A stretch of 9,847 nt of DNA. It comes from Pseudomonas sp. Its GTDB lineage: Bacteria; Pseudomonadota; Gammaproteobacteria; Pseudomonadales; Pseudomonadaceae. A program made the position numbers and the translations under genes. A model generated the notes under the pieces. That model saw only the letters and a list, made by a program, of their open reading frames with translations. It had not been told where the DNA came from and ran no database searches. The stretch spans positions 1 to 9,847 of the forward strand of contig JAQZAY010000122.1 in assembly GCA_029239415.1 (NCBI GenBank), read 5' to 3'. Positions 1 through 6,513 of the stretch are shown piece after piece (positions within the stretch are counted from its first letter, which is position 1; every line of letters begins with the position of its first letter).

Positions 1-87
1 CAGAAACAGCGGTACGGCGCCGGCGAGCAGGATCGCATGCAGCGGCCCGGGCCGGCAGCGATGGAGGGGGTAGGCAGTTGCGGTCAC
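1..87 (-). CDS. N-terminal fragment of a membrane protein, probably DUF2231-like (partial)
   Basis: The reading frame is open from a GTG at 87 down to the left edge and gives 29 codons. The GTG is preceded by GAGGAG about seven bases upstream, a strong ribosome binding site that fixes the start. The peptide opens with a short polar stretch rich in Tyr, His and Arg. It then becomes hydrophobic from about residue 17 (LHAILLAGAVPLFL), as expected for a first transmembrane helix. From memory this opening resembles DUF2231-type inner-membrane proteins of Pseudomonas, which have no assigned reaction. That family call is weak because fewer than 30 residues are visible. The gene stands alone here, divergent from the receptor remnant. 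Confidence 0.6.
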   Translation of the reverse strand, partial: MTATAYPLHRCRPGPLHAILLAGAVPLFL

Positions 88-196
88 GGCGGTCTCCTCG
101 AGGTTCAGCGACCTGGATCACGGTTCGGCGTGGGTACGCTGGCCCTCAGAGTCGCGTAGACGTTGCAGAAAGAGTGATCGCCCGATGACCGCTTTA

Positions 197-220
197 GTTC
201 ACCGTCATGACCCGGTGAAC
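197..220. repeat. Perfect 8-bp inverted repeat with 8-nt spacer
   Basis: The arms GTTCACCG (197-204) and CGGTGAAC (213-220) are perfectly complementary, and the spacer contains the palindrome TCATGA. The repeat lies 109 bp upstream of the start at 87 and upstream of the receptor remnant. No T-run follows on either strand, so a rho-independent terminator is not supported. A binding site for a dimeric regulator is possible but unproven. Confidence 0.5.
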
Positions 221-294
221 GCCCGGGCCAGGTCTTGCTGTCCCACATTGCCGGGCTGCCTTTTTGTTAACAATTTGTGAAACTGCGCCAGCGG

Positions 295-325
295 ATTGAT
301 ATTATCTGCACCGAATTCTCATTCG
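295..325 (+). promoter_or_regulatory. Candidate iron-regulated (Fur-like) promoter region
   Basis: This AT-rich island in otherwise GC-rich DNA contains GATATTATC and AATTCTCATT (314-323). The second matches the right half of the Pseudomonas Fur box (consensus ending ATTCTCATT), but the left half matches poorly. It sits just ahead of a siderophore-receptor remnant, which fits iron control of the ancestral gene. The assignment rests on one half-site and on context. Confidence 0.25.
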
Positions 326-341
326 CGACCGTATCAGTCAG

Positions 342-646
342 TTCGTCCCTAGCCACACCTTGCGCAGCCTGCTGACCTACCGCCTGCCGACCCTGCCGCA
401 GGTCAAGGTCGGCGGTCGCCTGAGCTGGCAGAGCACCGTGCGCAGCGACGATTATCCTGAAGCGCGCCAGGAGGCCTATGCCTTGCTGGACCTGATGACC
501 ACCTACGACATCGACGTTCACTGGAGTACGTCGCTCAACCTCAACAACGTGACCGACCGCAAGTACCTGCAATCGCTGCAGACCGGCAGCAGCTCGAACT
601 ACGGCGCACCGCGCAACCTGACGGCATCGGTGACCTGGACCTCTGA
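342..646 (+). pseudogene. TonB-dependent siderophore receptor, C-terminal remnant with a frameshift
   Basis: The translation carries hallmarks of the last part of a TonB-dependent receptor beta-barrel: FVPSHTLRSLLTYRLP, then KVGGRLSWQS, then SLNLNNVTDRKYLQSL and NYGAPRNLTASVTWT. These are the final four or five strands of FoxA/FpvA-type ferric-siderophore transporters, which are usually about 700-800 residues long. The N-terminal plug and most of the barrel are missing. No ATG or GTG lies in frame between the upstream stop at 297-299 and the homology. The first possible start is a TTG at 360 with no ribosome binding site. At the 3' end the frame reads ACC TCT GAA. One extra T would give ACC TTC TGA, restoring the terminal Trp-Thr-Phe-stop typical of outer-membrane barrels. 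As it stands the frame runs on to 764 through REP DNA. This is a non-functional relic, with sequencing error possible only for the 3' frameshift. Confidence 0.8.
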
Positions 647-692
647 AGGCGCAAGACCTGGGACGCCGACGCTATCGATGGCGTTGGTCTCA

Positions 693-756
693 GTGGGATT
701 TGCCCGCGATACAGGCGACGGGCCGGACGCCATCGCGGGCAAGCCCGCCCCCACGG
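693..756. repeat. REP element pair in inverted orientation, one copy lacking a stem arm
   Basis: The right-hand copy (732-756) has the Pseudomonas REP form: ATCGC, the stem GCGGGC-AA-GCCCGC (735-748), then CCCCCAC. The left-hand copy (693-710) is in the opposite orientation and reads GTGGGA directly joined to TTGCCCGCGAT, so the expected GCGGGC arm is missing. TGCCCGCGAT (701-710) and ATCGCGGGCA (732-741) are perfectly complementary across 21 nt and can form a longer hairpin. The pair lies just past the receptor remnant and may serve as a transcript end. Confidence 0.75.
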
Positions 757-837
757 GCCCGTGAGCGGCCGACCTCACCGCGGCATGGTCATAGGTGCCT
801 GGACTGTATCAATGATCTGACAGATCGCCATGTCACC

Positions 838-862
838 TTGTGGGAGCCGGCTTGCCGGCGAT
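838..862. repeat. Single REP element
   Basis: The element reads TTGTGGGA followed by a stem GCCGGC (846-851), loop TT and GCCGGC (854-859), then GAT. This matches the common P. putida-type REP layout of GTGGGAG plus a hairpin. It lies 36 bp beyond the stop codon of the DUF1289 gene and could mark or stabilise the end of that minus-strand transcript. Confidence 0.75.
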
Positions 863-897
863 GACGGCCGTGCAGGCACCCTCGCCCACCAGGCGAA

Positions 898-1077
898 TCA
901 CTTCTTTTTCTTCAGCGCCTTCAAGCGAGCCTTGGCCTGCTTGACCACCTCGGCACGCTCGCTCTTCTTCAGGCGCTTCCATTCACGGATCTCGTCCTTC
1001 AACCGCCCGCAGCCGGTACAGACGCCGTCGCGGAGCTTGCAGTTCGAGGTGCAGGGGTTCTCGCTGTCGTTGCCCAA
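898..1077 (-). CDS. DUF1289 domain-containing small Cys-rich protein
   Basis: The protein has 59 residues with the chosen start. Four cysteines at residues 9, 13, 20 and 23 form C-x3-C-x6-C-x2-C. They are followed by GRLKDEIREW and KKSERAEVV, the DUF1289 signature (PC..C.L....C.GC.R...EI..W....ER). Such Cys spacing suggests a bound metal, probably zinc, but no biochemical role is established for the family to my knowledge. The C-terminus is a basic tail ending in four lysines. The start is a TTG at 1077 with GGGAG eight bases upstream. An in-frame GTG at 1092 and TTG at 1128 lack such a site and would add residues unlike the family. It lies 84 nt downstream of the TorF gene on the same strand, so co-transcription is possible. 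A REP element lies just past its stop. Confidence 0.8.
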   Translation of the reverse strand: MGNDSENPCTSNCKLRDGVCTGCGRLKDEIREWKRLKKSERAEVVKQAKARLKALKKKK

Positions 1078-1161
1078 CTCATCGTCTCCCACAGGTGGCG
1101 AGCATGCCTGTCGTTTCGACACGGCCAACGGGACGACGACTCAACCGCCACGTGGACACGG

Positions 1162-1881
1162 CTAGAAGAAACTGCGCTGGGCCTTGAGCATGACCCTGCT
1201 GTCGCACTGCGCATTGATGCCCGAATACACGTCGCAGCCGCTACCGCTCAGGTCCGAACCGCTGTAGATCAGGTCCAGGTCCATGCCTAGCCAGGGCCGC
1301 GACAGCTTCACGGACCAGTCGCTGAACGCATTGATCTCATTGCCACCACCAATGGTGAACGGCGTTCCCAGGCGGTGATGCGCCACCTTGAAGGTCACGC
1401 CGATGTCGAGCAGGGGCACCTGACCCAGGTCGGCATACAGCGTTCCCGTGCGGTTGTCCGGGTTGTCGTTGAGCGCACCGCCCAGCCGACTGCCCAGCAT
1501 CGTCAGCCCGCCATACACGGCATGGCTGTCACCGCCGGAGATTTCAGGATAGCTGTAATGGATCATGCCCACCTCGTACCCCAGGCTGGTGTCGAAGCGG
1601 TGGCGGTAGCCCAGGTAGCTGTCCAGCTGCAAGGTGGAGGTGGGCGCGATGCCCATGCTGGGCGCGAACTGGCCAAAATACAGACCGCTCGGATGCGTGA
1701 AGTCCAGTCCGCCATGAAACGAGCTGACGGCACTGGGCGCGATCAGCCCCTGGGCCATGCTGCGTGAGGGGGTGGTGCCGAGCTTGAAGTCGAAATCGCC
1801 CAGCTGCCGCTGGATCTGCTGGGCCCAGGCACCTGGGCTGACGAGGACCACGATGGCCACCAGCAGAAGAGGCCTGGTCAT
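1162..1881 (-). CDS. TorF family putative porin (outer-membrane protein)
   Basis: The protein has 239 residues. Residues 1-20 form a Sec signal peptide (MTRPLLLVAIVVLVSPGAWA) with likely cleavage after AWA. The mature part alternates polar and aromatic residues as in a beta-barrel and ends in Phe, the usual sorting signal for outer-membrane proteins. The repeating pattern of FHGGLDFTHPSGLYFGQF (residues 55-72), LDSYLGYRHRF and LGYEVGMIHYSYPE (100-113) is typical of the TorF/Gcw_chp family. Members of this family are annotated as putative porins without a firmly known substrate. Cys216 and Cys226 near the C-terminus could form a disulfide in the periplasm. The ATG at 1881 has AGGAG seven to eight bases upstream. 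An open frame continues further upstream but lacks a signal sequence or ribosome site. It is followed by DUF1289 and preceded by a 200-bp gap after the stress operon, so it probably has its own promoter. Confidence 0.82.
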   Translation of the reverse strand: MTRPLLLVAIVVLVSPGAWAQQIQRQLGDFDFKLGTTPSRSMAQGLIAPSAVSSFHGGLDFTHPSGLYFGQFAPSMGIAPTSTLQLDSYLGYRHRFDTSLGYEVGMIHYSYPEISGGDSHAVYGGLTMLGSRLGGALNDNPDNRTGTLYADLGQVPLLDIGVTFKVAHHRLGTPFTIGGGNEINAFSDWSVKLSRPWLGMDLDLIYSGSDLSGSGCDVYSGINAQCDSRVMLKAQRSFF

Positions 1882-2054
1882 GCCGGTCTCCTGGGATGTC
1901 TGTTCTAGGGGCAAGGAGAATACCTGCGTCGGCCATGGATGGATGACCGTCCGTCGATACAGTCCGCCGCCGTGGCCCGACGCGCCCAGCCTCGACAAAA
2001 CGGCCACCCGCGTGGCAGGACGTCTGTCCCGTCACACTGGCGGCCGTTTCATGG

Positions 2055-2070
2055 CCCTTCTGGCGAAGGG
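2055..2070 (-). terminator. Small hairpin after the DUF3597 stop codon
   Basis: CCCTTC and GAAGGG form a 6-bp stem with a 4-nt loop, 11 bases past the stop codon of the minus-strand operon. There is no run of T after it on the minus strand, so a classic intrinsic terminator is only weakly supported. The location at an operon end is the main argument. Confidence 0.3.
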
Positions 2071-2081
2071 TGGTCCCTCGA

Positions 2082-2519
2082 TCAGTCGAGCAGGTCGGCA
2101 GGCACCTGACCACCGTTTTCCGACAGCTTCTTCAGCACGGCCTTGTGCAGCCAGACGTTCATGGCTGCCGAGTCGTCGGTCGAACCGGTGTAGTTCAGCT
2201 CCTTGGCCAGTTCCTTGCGATTGCTCAGGCTGCTGTCGATGTTCAGCAGCTTGAGCAGGTCGACGATCGAGGTTTTCCAGTTCAGCTTCTCGCCGTTCTG
2301 CGCCGCCAGGCCGTCGAGCTTGGCTGCGACGTCGACCTGCGACAGCGCGGCCGGTGCGGGCGTGGACGCCGACGCCGTGGCCCCTGGTGTGGCCGAGGCA
2401 GAAGCGTTTGGCGAGGCGGCGCCGCCACCGGCGGTCGAGGCGTCGCTGGCCGCTGGCGCAGTGCCCTGATCGTGTTTGCGCAGGCCCAGTTTTTCGAGGA
2501 TGGTGCCGAAGAGACTCAT
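2082..2519 (-). CDS. DUF3597 domain-containing protein
   Basis: The protein has 145 residues in three parts. Residues 1-17 are a short amphipathic start (MSLFGTILEKLGLRK) highly typical of the family. Residues 18-60 are a low-complexity linker of Ala, Ser, Pro, Gly and Thr. Residues 61-145 are the conserved DUF3597 domain, with SQVDVAAKLDGLAAQ, LNWKTSIVDLLKLLNID and the ending GGQVPADLLD. No enzymatic motif is visible and the molecular role is unknown. The start ATG at 2519 has AGGAAA about eight bases upstream. A longer open frame exists without a better site. It lies 83 nt after the YsnF-type gene and is the last gene of the three-gene operon. This hints at a stress-related role by association only. 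Confidence 0.88.
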   Translation of the reverse strand: MSLFGTILEKLGLRKHDQGTAPAASDASTAGGGAASPNASASATPGATASASTPAPAALSQVDVAAKLDGLAAQNGEKLNWKTSIVDLLKLLNIDSSLSNRKELAKELNYTGSTDDSAAMNVWLHKAVLKKLSENGGQVPADLLD

Positions 2520-2602
2520 GTCGATTTCCTTTCTCTGAATGAAATGGTCAAGCGATGGGCAGGGCCAGCGGACGCTAACGTCCCCCAGCCTCCCGGCCAC
2601 GA

Positions 2603-3496
2603 TCAATGGCGTTTGAGGGGATCGTGCGGTGTGTCGATCGAGGCATCGCGACGCACGGTGCCTGGATCGTTCTGGACCTCGACATCGGTACGACGGACCG
2701 TGTCACGAATGGTTTCCTGGTGATCGCTGGACTGCTTGCCCACGCTGACCTCTTCCACCACACGGGCCGACTTCTCGACCACGGCCTGCTCGGCGGTCTC
2801 CTGGATCTCGATCGAGCCTGCCTTGAAGCCATCCAGGTCGGCTGCGGTGGCCGGGCGGTCTACCGGACGACGCTCGATGTGGGCGTGTTCTTCGTGCAGG
2901 TTCACCGTTTCTTCGACGGGGCGCTCGCTGATGCGCGAGACCACACGGACACGGCCGGTGGTGACTTCACGCTTGCCGACGCGCAGGTCTTCCTCGATCA
3001 CCGGGATCGCGGCATCGCCAACGGGCGTATCGAGGCTGCGGTCCACGACCTCGGCGCGGTCAGCACCCAGATGAGTGCCGGCGACGTGGGTCGTGGCGCC
3101 GGTGTTTTCGCGGCTCCAGCCGGCGACGCGTTCGTCGACGTCGATGGCGCCGTTGCGCTCGAGGATGTCTTCGGCCTTGTCGGCCTGCTCATCGCTCATG
3201 ACCGTCACGGTCAGCACGGCCGCACCGCGGCGGGACAGCTCGGGGTAAGCGGTGGCATAACGGTGCGGCTTGCTGGCATCGTGCTCATCGGTACCGAACA
3301 GCGAGCTGAAAAAATGGCTGACCTTCTCCCCGAAGGATTCATGATGAGCGGTATCGTCGGCACGCCCTTCGGCGGCATGCAATTCGGAAGACGACAGTTC
3401 GATATTGCTCTCGAGCACGTGTTGGGCCAGCAGCTCGCGCTTGGCGGCCTGGGCTTCGGTCAGGGTGTCGAAAGCGGCAACGAGTGTATGAGTCAT
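2603..3496 (-). CDS. YsnF/AvaK (DUF2382) domain protein with N-terminal stress-protein 17M-like region
   Basis: The protein has 297 residues. Residues 1-125 begin with HTLVAAFDTLTEAQAAKREL and end in a beta-alpha stretch near LTVTVMSDEQADKAEDILERNGAIDVDER. This layout resembles the general stress protein 17M / YflT N-terminal domain. Residues 164-215 contain a clear DUF2382 repeat: IPVIEEDLRVGKREVTTGRV, then RPVEETVNLHEEHAHIERRPVDRP. Residues 229-275 contain a second, more diverged unit ending in the family pattern ETIRDTVRRTDVEV. The protein is highly charged with no signal peptide or membrane span, so it is probably cytoplasmic. B. subtilis YsnF is a general-stress protein, but the molecular activity is unknown. 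The ATG at 3496 overlaps the preceding gene's TGA stop by four bases (ATGA). Its ribosome site (GAGAGA) lies inside that gene's end, which indicates translational coupling. Confidence 0.88.
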   Translation of the reverse strand: MTHTLVAAFDTLTEAQAAKRELLAQHVLESNIELSSSELHAAEGRADDTAHHESFGEKVSHFFSSLFGTDEHDASKPHRYATAYPELSRRGAAVLTVTVMSDEQADKAEDILERNGAIDVDERVAGWSRENTGATTHVAGTHLGADRAEVVDRSLDTPVGDAAIPVIEEDLRVGKREVTTGRVRVVSRISERPVEETVNLHEEHAHIERRPVDRPATAADLDGFKAGSIEIQETAEQAVVEKSARVVEEVSVGKQSSDHQETIRDTVRRTDVEVQNDPGTVRRDASIDTPHDPLKRH

Positions 3497-3960
3497 GCGT
3501 CTCTCTCTTTGCAGGTAATGGAACTGGAGGTCCGGTCGGCGACAGGCGTGTCGCCTTGCGGGTCGTCGGTCGATGCCTCGCGGTGCGTGAGCACGATGTC
3601 TTCACGACGCAGGCTGACCGTCTGTTGAAACGGAACGTCTTCGACGAAAGGCCGGATATGCAGCTCTTCCTTGAGCACCAGGCGCTTTTCGACGACGAGC
3701 ACTTCTTCGAGTACAGGAATGATGGTCACGCCGTCTTCGATCCGCGTCTGCGGCGGGTGGTCCCGGTCCACCGGCGTGCCTTTGACGACACGCTCGACCG
3801 ACGCCCCTTCTCGACGCAGGGTGTCGTTGATCACCTGTTCATGCGCATGCACCTGTTTGTCCACGGTCGTGGTGCCCGTGACAATGGTCCGCTTCGACAG
3901 GCTGGCCACTTCCTCCAGTACAGGAATGGGCGCTTGGTGATGATCGGGCCGGGAGTCCAT
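3493..3960 (-). CDS. YsnF/AvaK (DUF2382) domain protein, short two-repeat form
   Basis: The protein has 155 residues and is built of two DUF2382-like units. Unit one covers about residues 11-67 (PIPVLEEVASLSKRTIVTGT through VVKGTPVDR). Unit two covers about residues 80-127 (IIPVLEEVLVVEKRLVLKEE through SLRREDIVLTHRE). Both start with IPVLEEV and a KR pair, which argues for an internal duplication. There is no signal peptide or membrane segment. The function of the family is unknown beyond its link to stress. The ATG at 3960 has AGGAAA about nine bases upstream. It is the first gene of the operon, and its stop overlaps the start of the longer DUF2382 gene by four bases. The pairing of a short and a long DUF2382 protein suggests they act together, perhaps as partners in one assembly (inference). 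Confidence 0.86.
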   Translation of the reverse strand: MDSRPDHHQAPIPVLEEVASLSKRTIVTGTTTVDKQVHAHEQVINDTLRREGASVERVVKGTPVDRDHPPQTRIEDGVTIIPVLEEVLVVEKRLVLKEELHIRPFVEDVPFQQTVSLRREDIVLTHREASTDDPQGDTPVADRTSSSITCKERDA

Positions 3961-4087
3961 GACGCGAATCGTTTCCTCGAAATCTCATGGGTTACCCTTA
4001 ACCTGAGTGACGCGCATGCGCCTCGGTTCAACCGAACCGCCCTCATCGGCCGACGAATGGTCGTCAGCTCCCTCCCCTGGGCGGCGC

Positions 4088-4116
4088 AAGACTTTGCCCG
4101 ACAAAACCCGGATAAT
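4088..4116 (+). promoter_or_regulatory. Candidate sigma-70 promoter for the OsmC-YcaO gene
   Basis: GATAAT at 4111-4116 matches five of six positions of the -10 consensus. At 17-bp spacing the -35 position is AAGACT (4088-4093), which matches only three of six. The site lies in the divergent intergenic region, and a transcript from it would carry a leader of about 100 nt before the ATG at 4222. Confidence 0.35.
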
Positions 4117-4221
4117 GCCCACCTCTCGTTCCCCCAGGCTTCTTTTCGTGGTCTTCATCCGTGCCGGGTGTCGGCTGCGTCATGCCTTTTCGTTTCACTC
4201 GTGCTCACGGTGCCGCCTGCA

Positions 4222-6426
4222 ATGGAAATCAAAGTCAACTTCCTCGACAACCTGCGACTTGAAGCCAAGTTCGACGATTTCACGGTGGTGGCCGACCAGC
4301 CGATTCGCTACAAGGGCGACGGCTCCGCCCCAGGTCCGTTCGACTACTTCCTGGCCTCCTCGGCCCTGTGCGCGGCCTACTTCGTCAAGCTGTACTGCCA
4401 GAGCCGCGACATCCCGACCGACAACATCCGTCTGTCGCAGAACAACATCGTCGACCCTGAGAACCGCTACCAGCAGATCTTCAAGATCCAGATCGAGCTG
4501 CCCGCCGACCTGGCGGACAAGGACCGCCAGGGCATCCTGCGCTCCATCGAGCGCTGCACCGTGAAGAAGGTGGTGCAGACCGGCCCCGAGTTCGTCATCG
4601 AAGCGGTCGACGACCTCGACGCCGACGCCCAGGCCCTGCTGATGCCGGCCCTCGACACCTCGGGCCACACCGAGGTCCTGGGCAAGGACCTGCCGCTGGA
4701 GCAGACCATCGCCAACCTGTCCGCACTGATCGCCGACCTGGGGATGAAGATCGAGGTCGCCTCCTGGCGCAACATCGTGCCCAACGTCTGGTCGCTGCAC
4801 GTGCGCGATGCGCAGTCGCCGATGTGCTTCACCAACGGCAAGGGCGCCAGCAAGGAAGCCGCCCTGGCGTCGGCGCTGGGCGAGTTCATCGAGCGGTTGA
4901 ACTGCAACTTCTTCTACAACGACCAGTTCTGGGGCGAGGACATCGCCAACGCCGCCTTCGTGCACTACCCCAGCGAGCGCTGGTTCAAACCGGGGCGCCG
5001 CGATGCCTTGCCCAAGGAGATCCTCGACGCCCACTGCCTGGCCATCTACAACCCCGACGGCGAACTGCGTGGCTCGCACCTGTACGACACCAACTCCGGT
5101 AACACCGAGCGCGGCATCTGCGCGCTACCGTTCGTGCGCCAGTCCGATGGCGAGACGGTGTACTTCCCGTCCAACCTGATCGAGAACCTGTACCTGAGCA
5201 ATGGCATGAGCGCCGGCAACACGCTGTTCGAGGCCCAGGTGCAGTGCCTGTCGGAAATCTTCGAGCGCGCGGTCAAGCGCGAGATCCTCGAGGGCGAACT
5301 GGCCCTGCCCGACGTGCCCGAGCAGGTGCTGGCCAAGTACCCTTCGATCCTGGCGGGCATTCGCGGCCTCGAGGAACAGGGCTTCCCGGTGCTGGTCAAG
5401 GACGCCTCGCTCGGCGGCGAATTCCCGGTCATGTGCGTGACCTTGATGAACCCGCGCACCGGTGGTGTGTTCGCCTCGTTCGGCGCGCACCCGTGCCTGG
5501 AAGTGGCGCTGGAACGCAGCCTCACCGAACTGCTGCAGGGCCGCAGCTTCGAGGGCCTGAACGACTTGCCGCGCCCGACCTTCGAGAGCCAGGCGCTGAC
5601 CGAGCCGAACAACTTCGTCGAGCACTTCATCGACTCCAGCGGCGTGGTGTCCTGGCGCTTCTTCAGCGCCAAGGCCGACTTCGACTTCGTCGAGTGGGAC
5701 TTCTCCGAGCAAGGCCAGGCATCCACCGCCGACCAGGCCGCCGCGCTGTTCGGCATTCTCGAAGCGCTGGGCAAGGAGGTCTACATGGCGGTGTATGACG
5801 ACCTGGGCGCCGCGGCCTGTCGCATCCTGGTGCCGGGCTACTCGGAGATCTACCCAGTCGACGACCTGATCTGGGACAACACCAACAAGGCGCTGGCCTT
5901 CCGTAGCGACATCCTCGACCTGCACCGCCTGGACGACACGCGCCTGCAAGCGCTGCTCGAGCGCCTGGAGGACTGCGAGGTGGACGACTACACCGACATC
6001 GCCACGCTGATCGGGGTGGAGTTCGACGACAACACGGTCTGGGGCCAGCTGACGATCCTCGAGCTGAAGCTGCTGATCCACCTGGCGCTGCAGCAGTTCG
6101 AAGAGGCCCTGGACCTGGTCGGTGCGTTCCTGCAGTACAACGACAACACCCTCGACCGGGGCCTGTTCTACCAGGCCATGAGCGCCGTGCTGGAAGTGGT
6201 GCTGGACGACGAGCTGGAGATGGCCGATTTCGAGGGCAATTTCCGCCGCCTGTTCGGTGATGCGCGCATGGACGCGGTGCTGGGGTCGGTCGACGGCAGC
6301 GTGCGTTTCCACGGCCTGACCCCGACCAGCTCGAAACTCGAAGGGCTGGACCGCCACCTGCGCCTGATCGACAGCTACAAGAAGCTGCACGCGGCCCGTG
6401 CCCGTGCGGCCGGCCTGAACGACTGA
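4222..6426 (+). CDS. ycaO: OsmC domain / YcaO domain fusion protein (YcaO-type cyclodehydratase family)
   Basis: The protein has 734 residues. About residues 1-145 form an OsmC-like domain with Cys50 (in ASSALCAAYF) and Cys112 (in SIERCTVKK). These match the two redox cysteines of OsmC/Ohr proteins, which reduce organic peroxides. The rest is a full YcaO, close in length to the 586-residue E. coli protein. ATP-site acidic residues are visible: Glu221 and Glu224 in GEFIER, then Gln341, Glu345 and Glu348 in QCLSEIFER. YcaO enzymes use ATP to activate peptide amides. E. coli YcaO is instead linked to beta-methylthiolation of ribosomal protein S12 by RimO. The C-terminal third is helical and TPR-like, and lacks the Pro-rich end of azoline-forming members, so the E. 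coli type is more likely. The ATG at 4222 is chosen because it begins the conserved MEIKVNFLDNL, but no clear ribosome site precedes it. An in-frame GTG at 4201 is an alternative. The open frame further upstream is antisense to the stress operon and is not coding. Confidence 0.93.
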   Translation: MEIKVNFLDNLRLEAKFDDFTVVADQPIRYKGDGSAPGPFDYFLASSALCAAYFVKLYCQSRDIPTDNIRLSQNNIVDPENRYQQIFKIQIELPADLADKDRQGILRSIERCTVKKVVQTGPEFVIEAVDDLDADAQALLMPALDTSGHTEVLGKDLPLEQTIANLSALIADLGMKIEVASWRNIVPNVWSLHVRDAQSPMCFTNGKGASKEAALASALGEFIERLNCNFFYNDQFWGEDIANAAFVHYPSERWFKPGRRDALPKEILDAHCLAIYNPDGELRGSHLYDTNSGNTERGICALPFVRQSDGETVYFPSNLIENLYLSNGMSAGNTLFEAQVQCLSEIFERAVKREILEGELALPDVPEQVLAKYPSILAGIRGLEEQGFPVLVKDASLGGEFPVMCVTLMNPRTGGVFASFGAHPCLEVALERSLTELLQGRSFEGLNDLPRPTFESQALTEPNNFVEHFIDSSGVVSWRFFSAKADFDFVEWDFSEQGQASTADQAAALFGILEALGKEVYMAVYDDLGAAACRILVPGYSEIYPVDDLIWDNTNKALAFRSDILDLHRLDDTRLQALLERLEDCEVDDYTDIATLIGVEFDDNTVWGQLTILELKLLIHLALQQFEEALDLVGAFLQYNDNTLDRGLFYQAMSAVLEVVLDDELEMADFEGNFRRLFGDARMDAVLGSVDGSVRFHGLTPTSSKLEGLDRHLRLIDSYKKLHAARARAAGLND

Positions 6427-6513
6427 GCCTGTCAACGCGACGCGAGTGGGCAGCCCGGCGGCCGCCCCTCACGTGGTAGAGTGCGGGCGTTCATCGCCTG
6501 CAGGATCTCTCCC

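Noticed and set aside
838..862. Possible CRISPR or tandem array from the REP-like palindromes
   Set aside because: There are only two scattered REP loci, in different orientations and with no regular spacing.
830..1165. A 111-codon plus-strand frame over the DUF1289 gene
   Set aside because: The minus strand carries the clear four-Cys DUF1289 signature. The plus frame is its shadow and starts inside a REP element.
2606..3628. A 340-codon open frame on the plus strand opposite the DUF2382 operon
   Set aside because: It is antisense to two recognisable DUF2382 genes with good starts and coupled translation. Its own translation has no family features and it results from GC-rich codon use.
4002..4029. 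AlgU-like promoter (GAACCG, 17 nt, TCAGG) for the stress operon on the minus strand
   Set aside because: It matches only four of six and three of five consensus positions (GAACTT, TCTGA), which is no better than chance in a region of this length.
3484..4221. Upstream extension of the YcaO frame by 246 codons
   Set aside because: The extension is antisense to the first DUF2382 gene and crosses the intergenic region. Family homology begins at MEIKVNF at 4222.
4195..6435. Long minus-strand open frames (294 and 436 codons) under the YcaO gene
   Set aside because: They are Gln-, Val- and Arg-rich mirror frames of a highly conserved coding sequence and show no domain or ribosome site.
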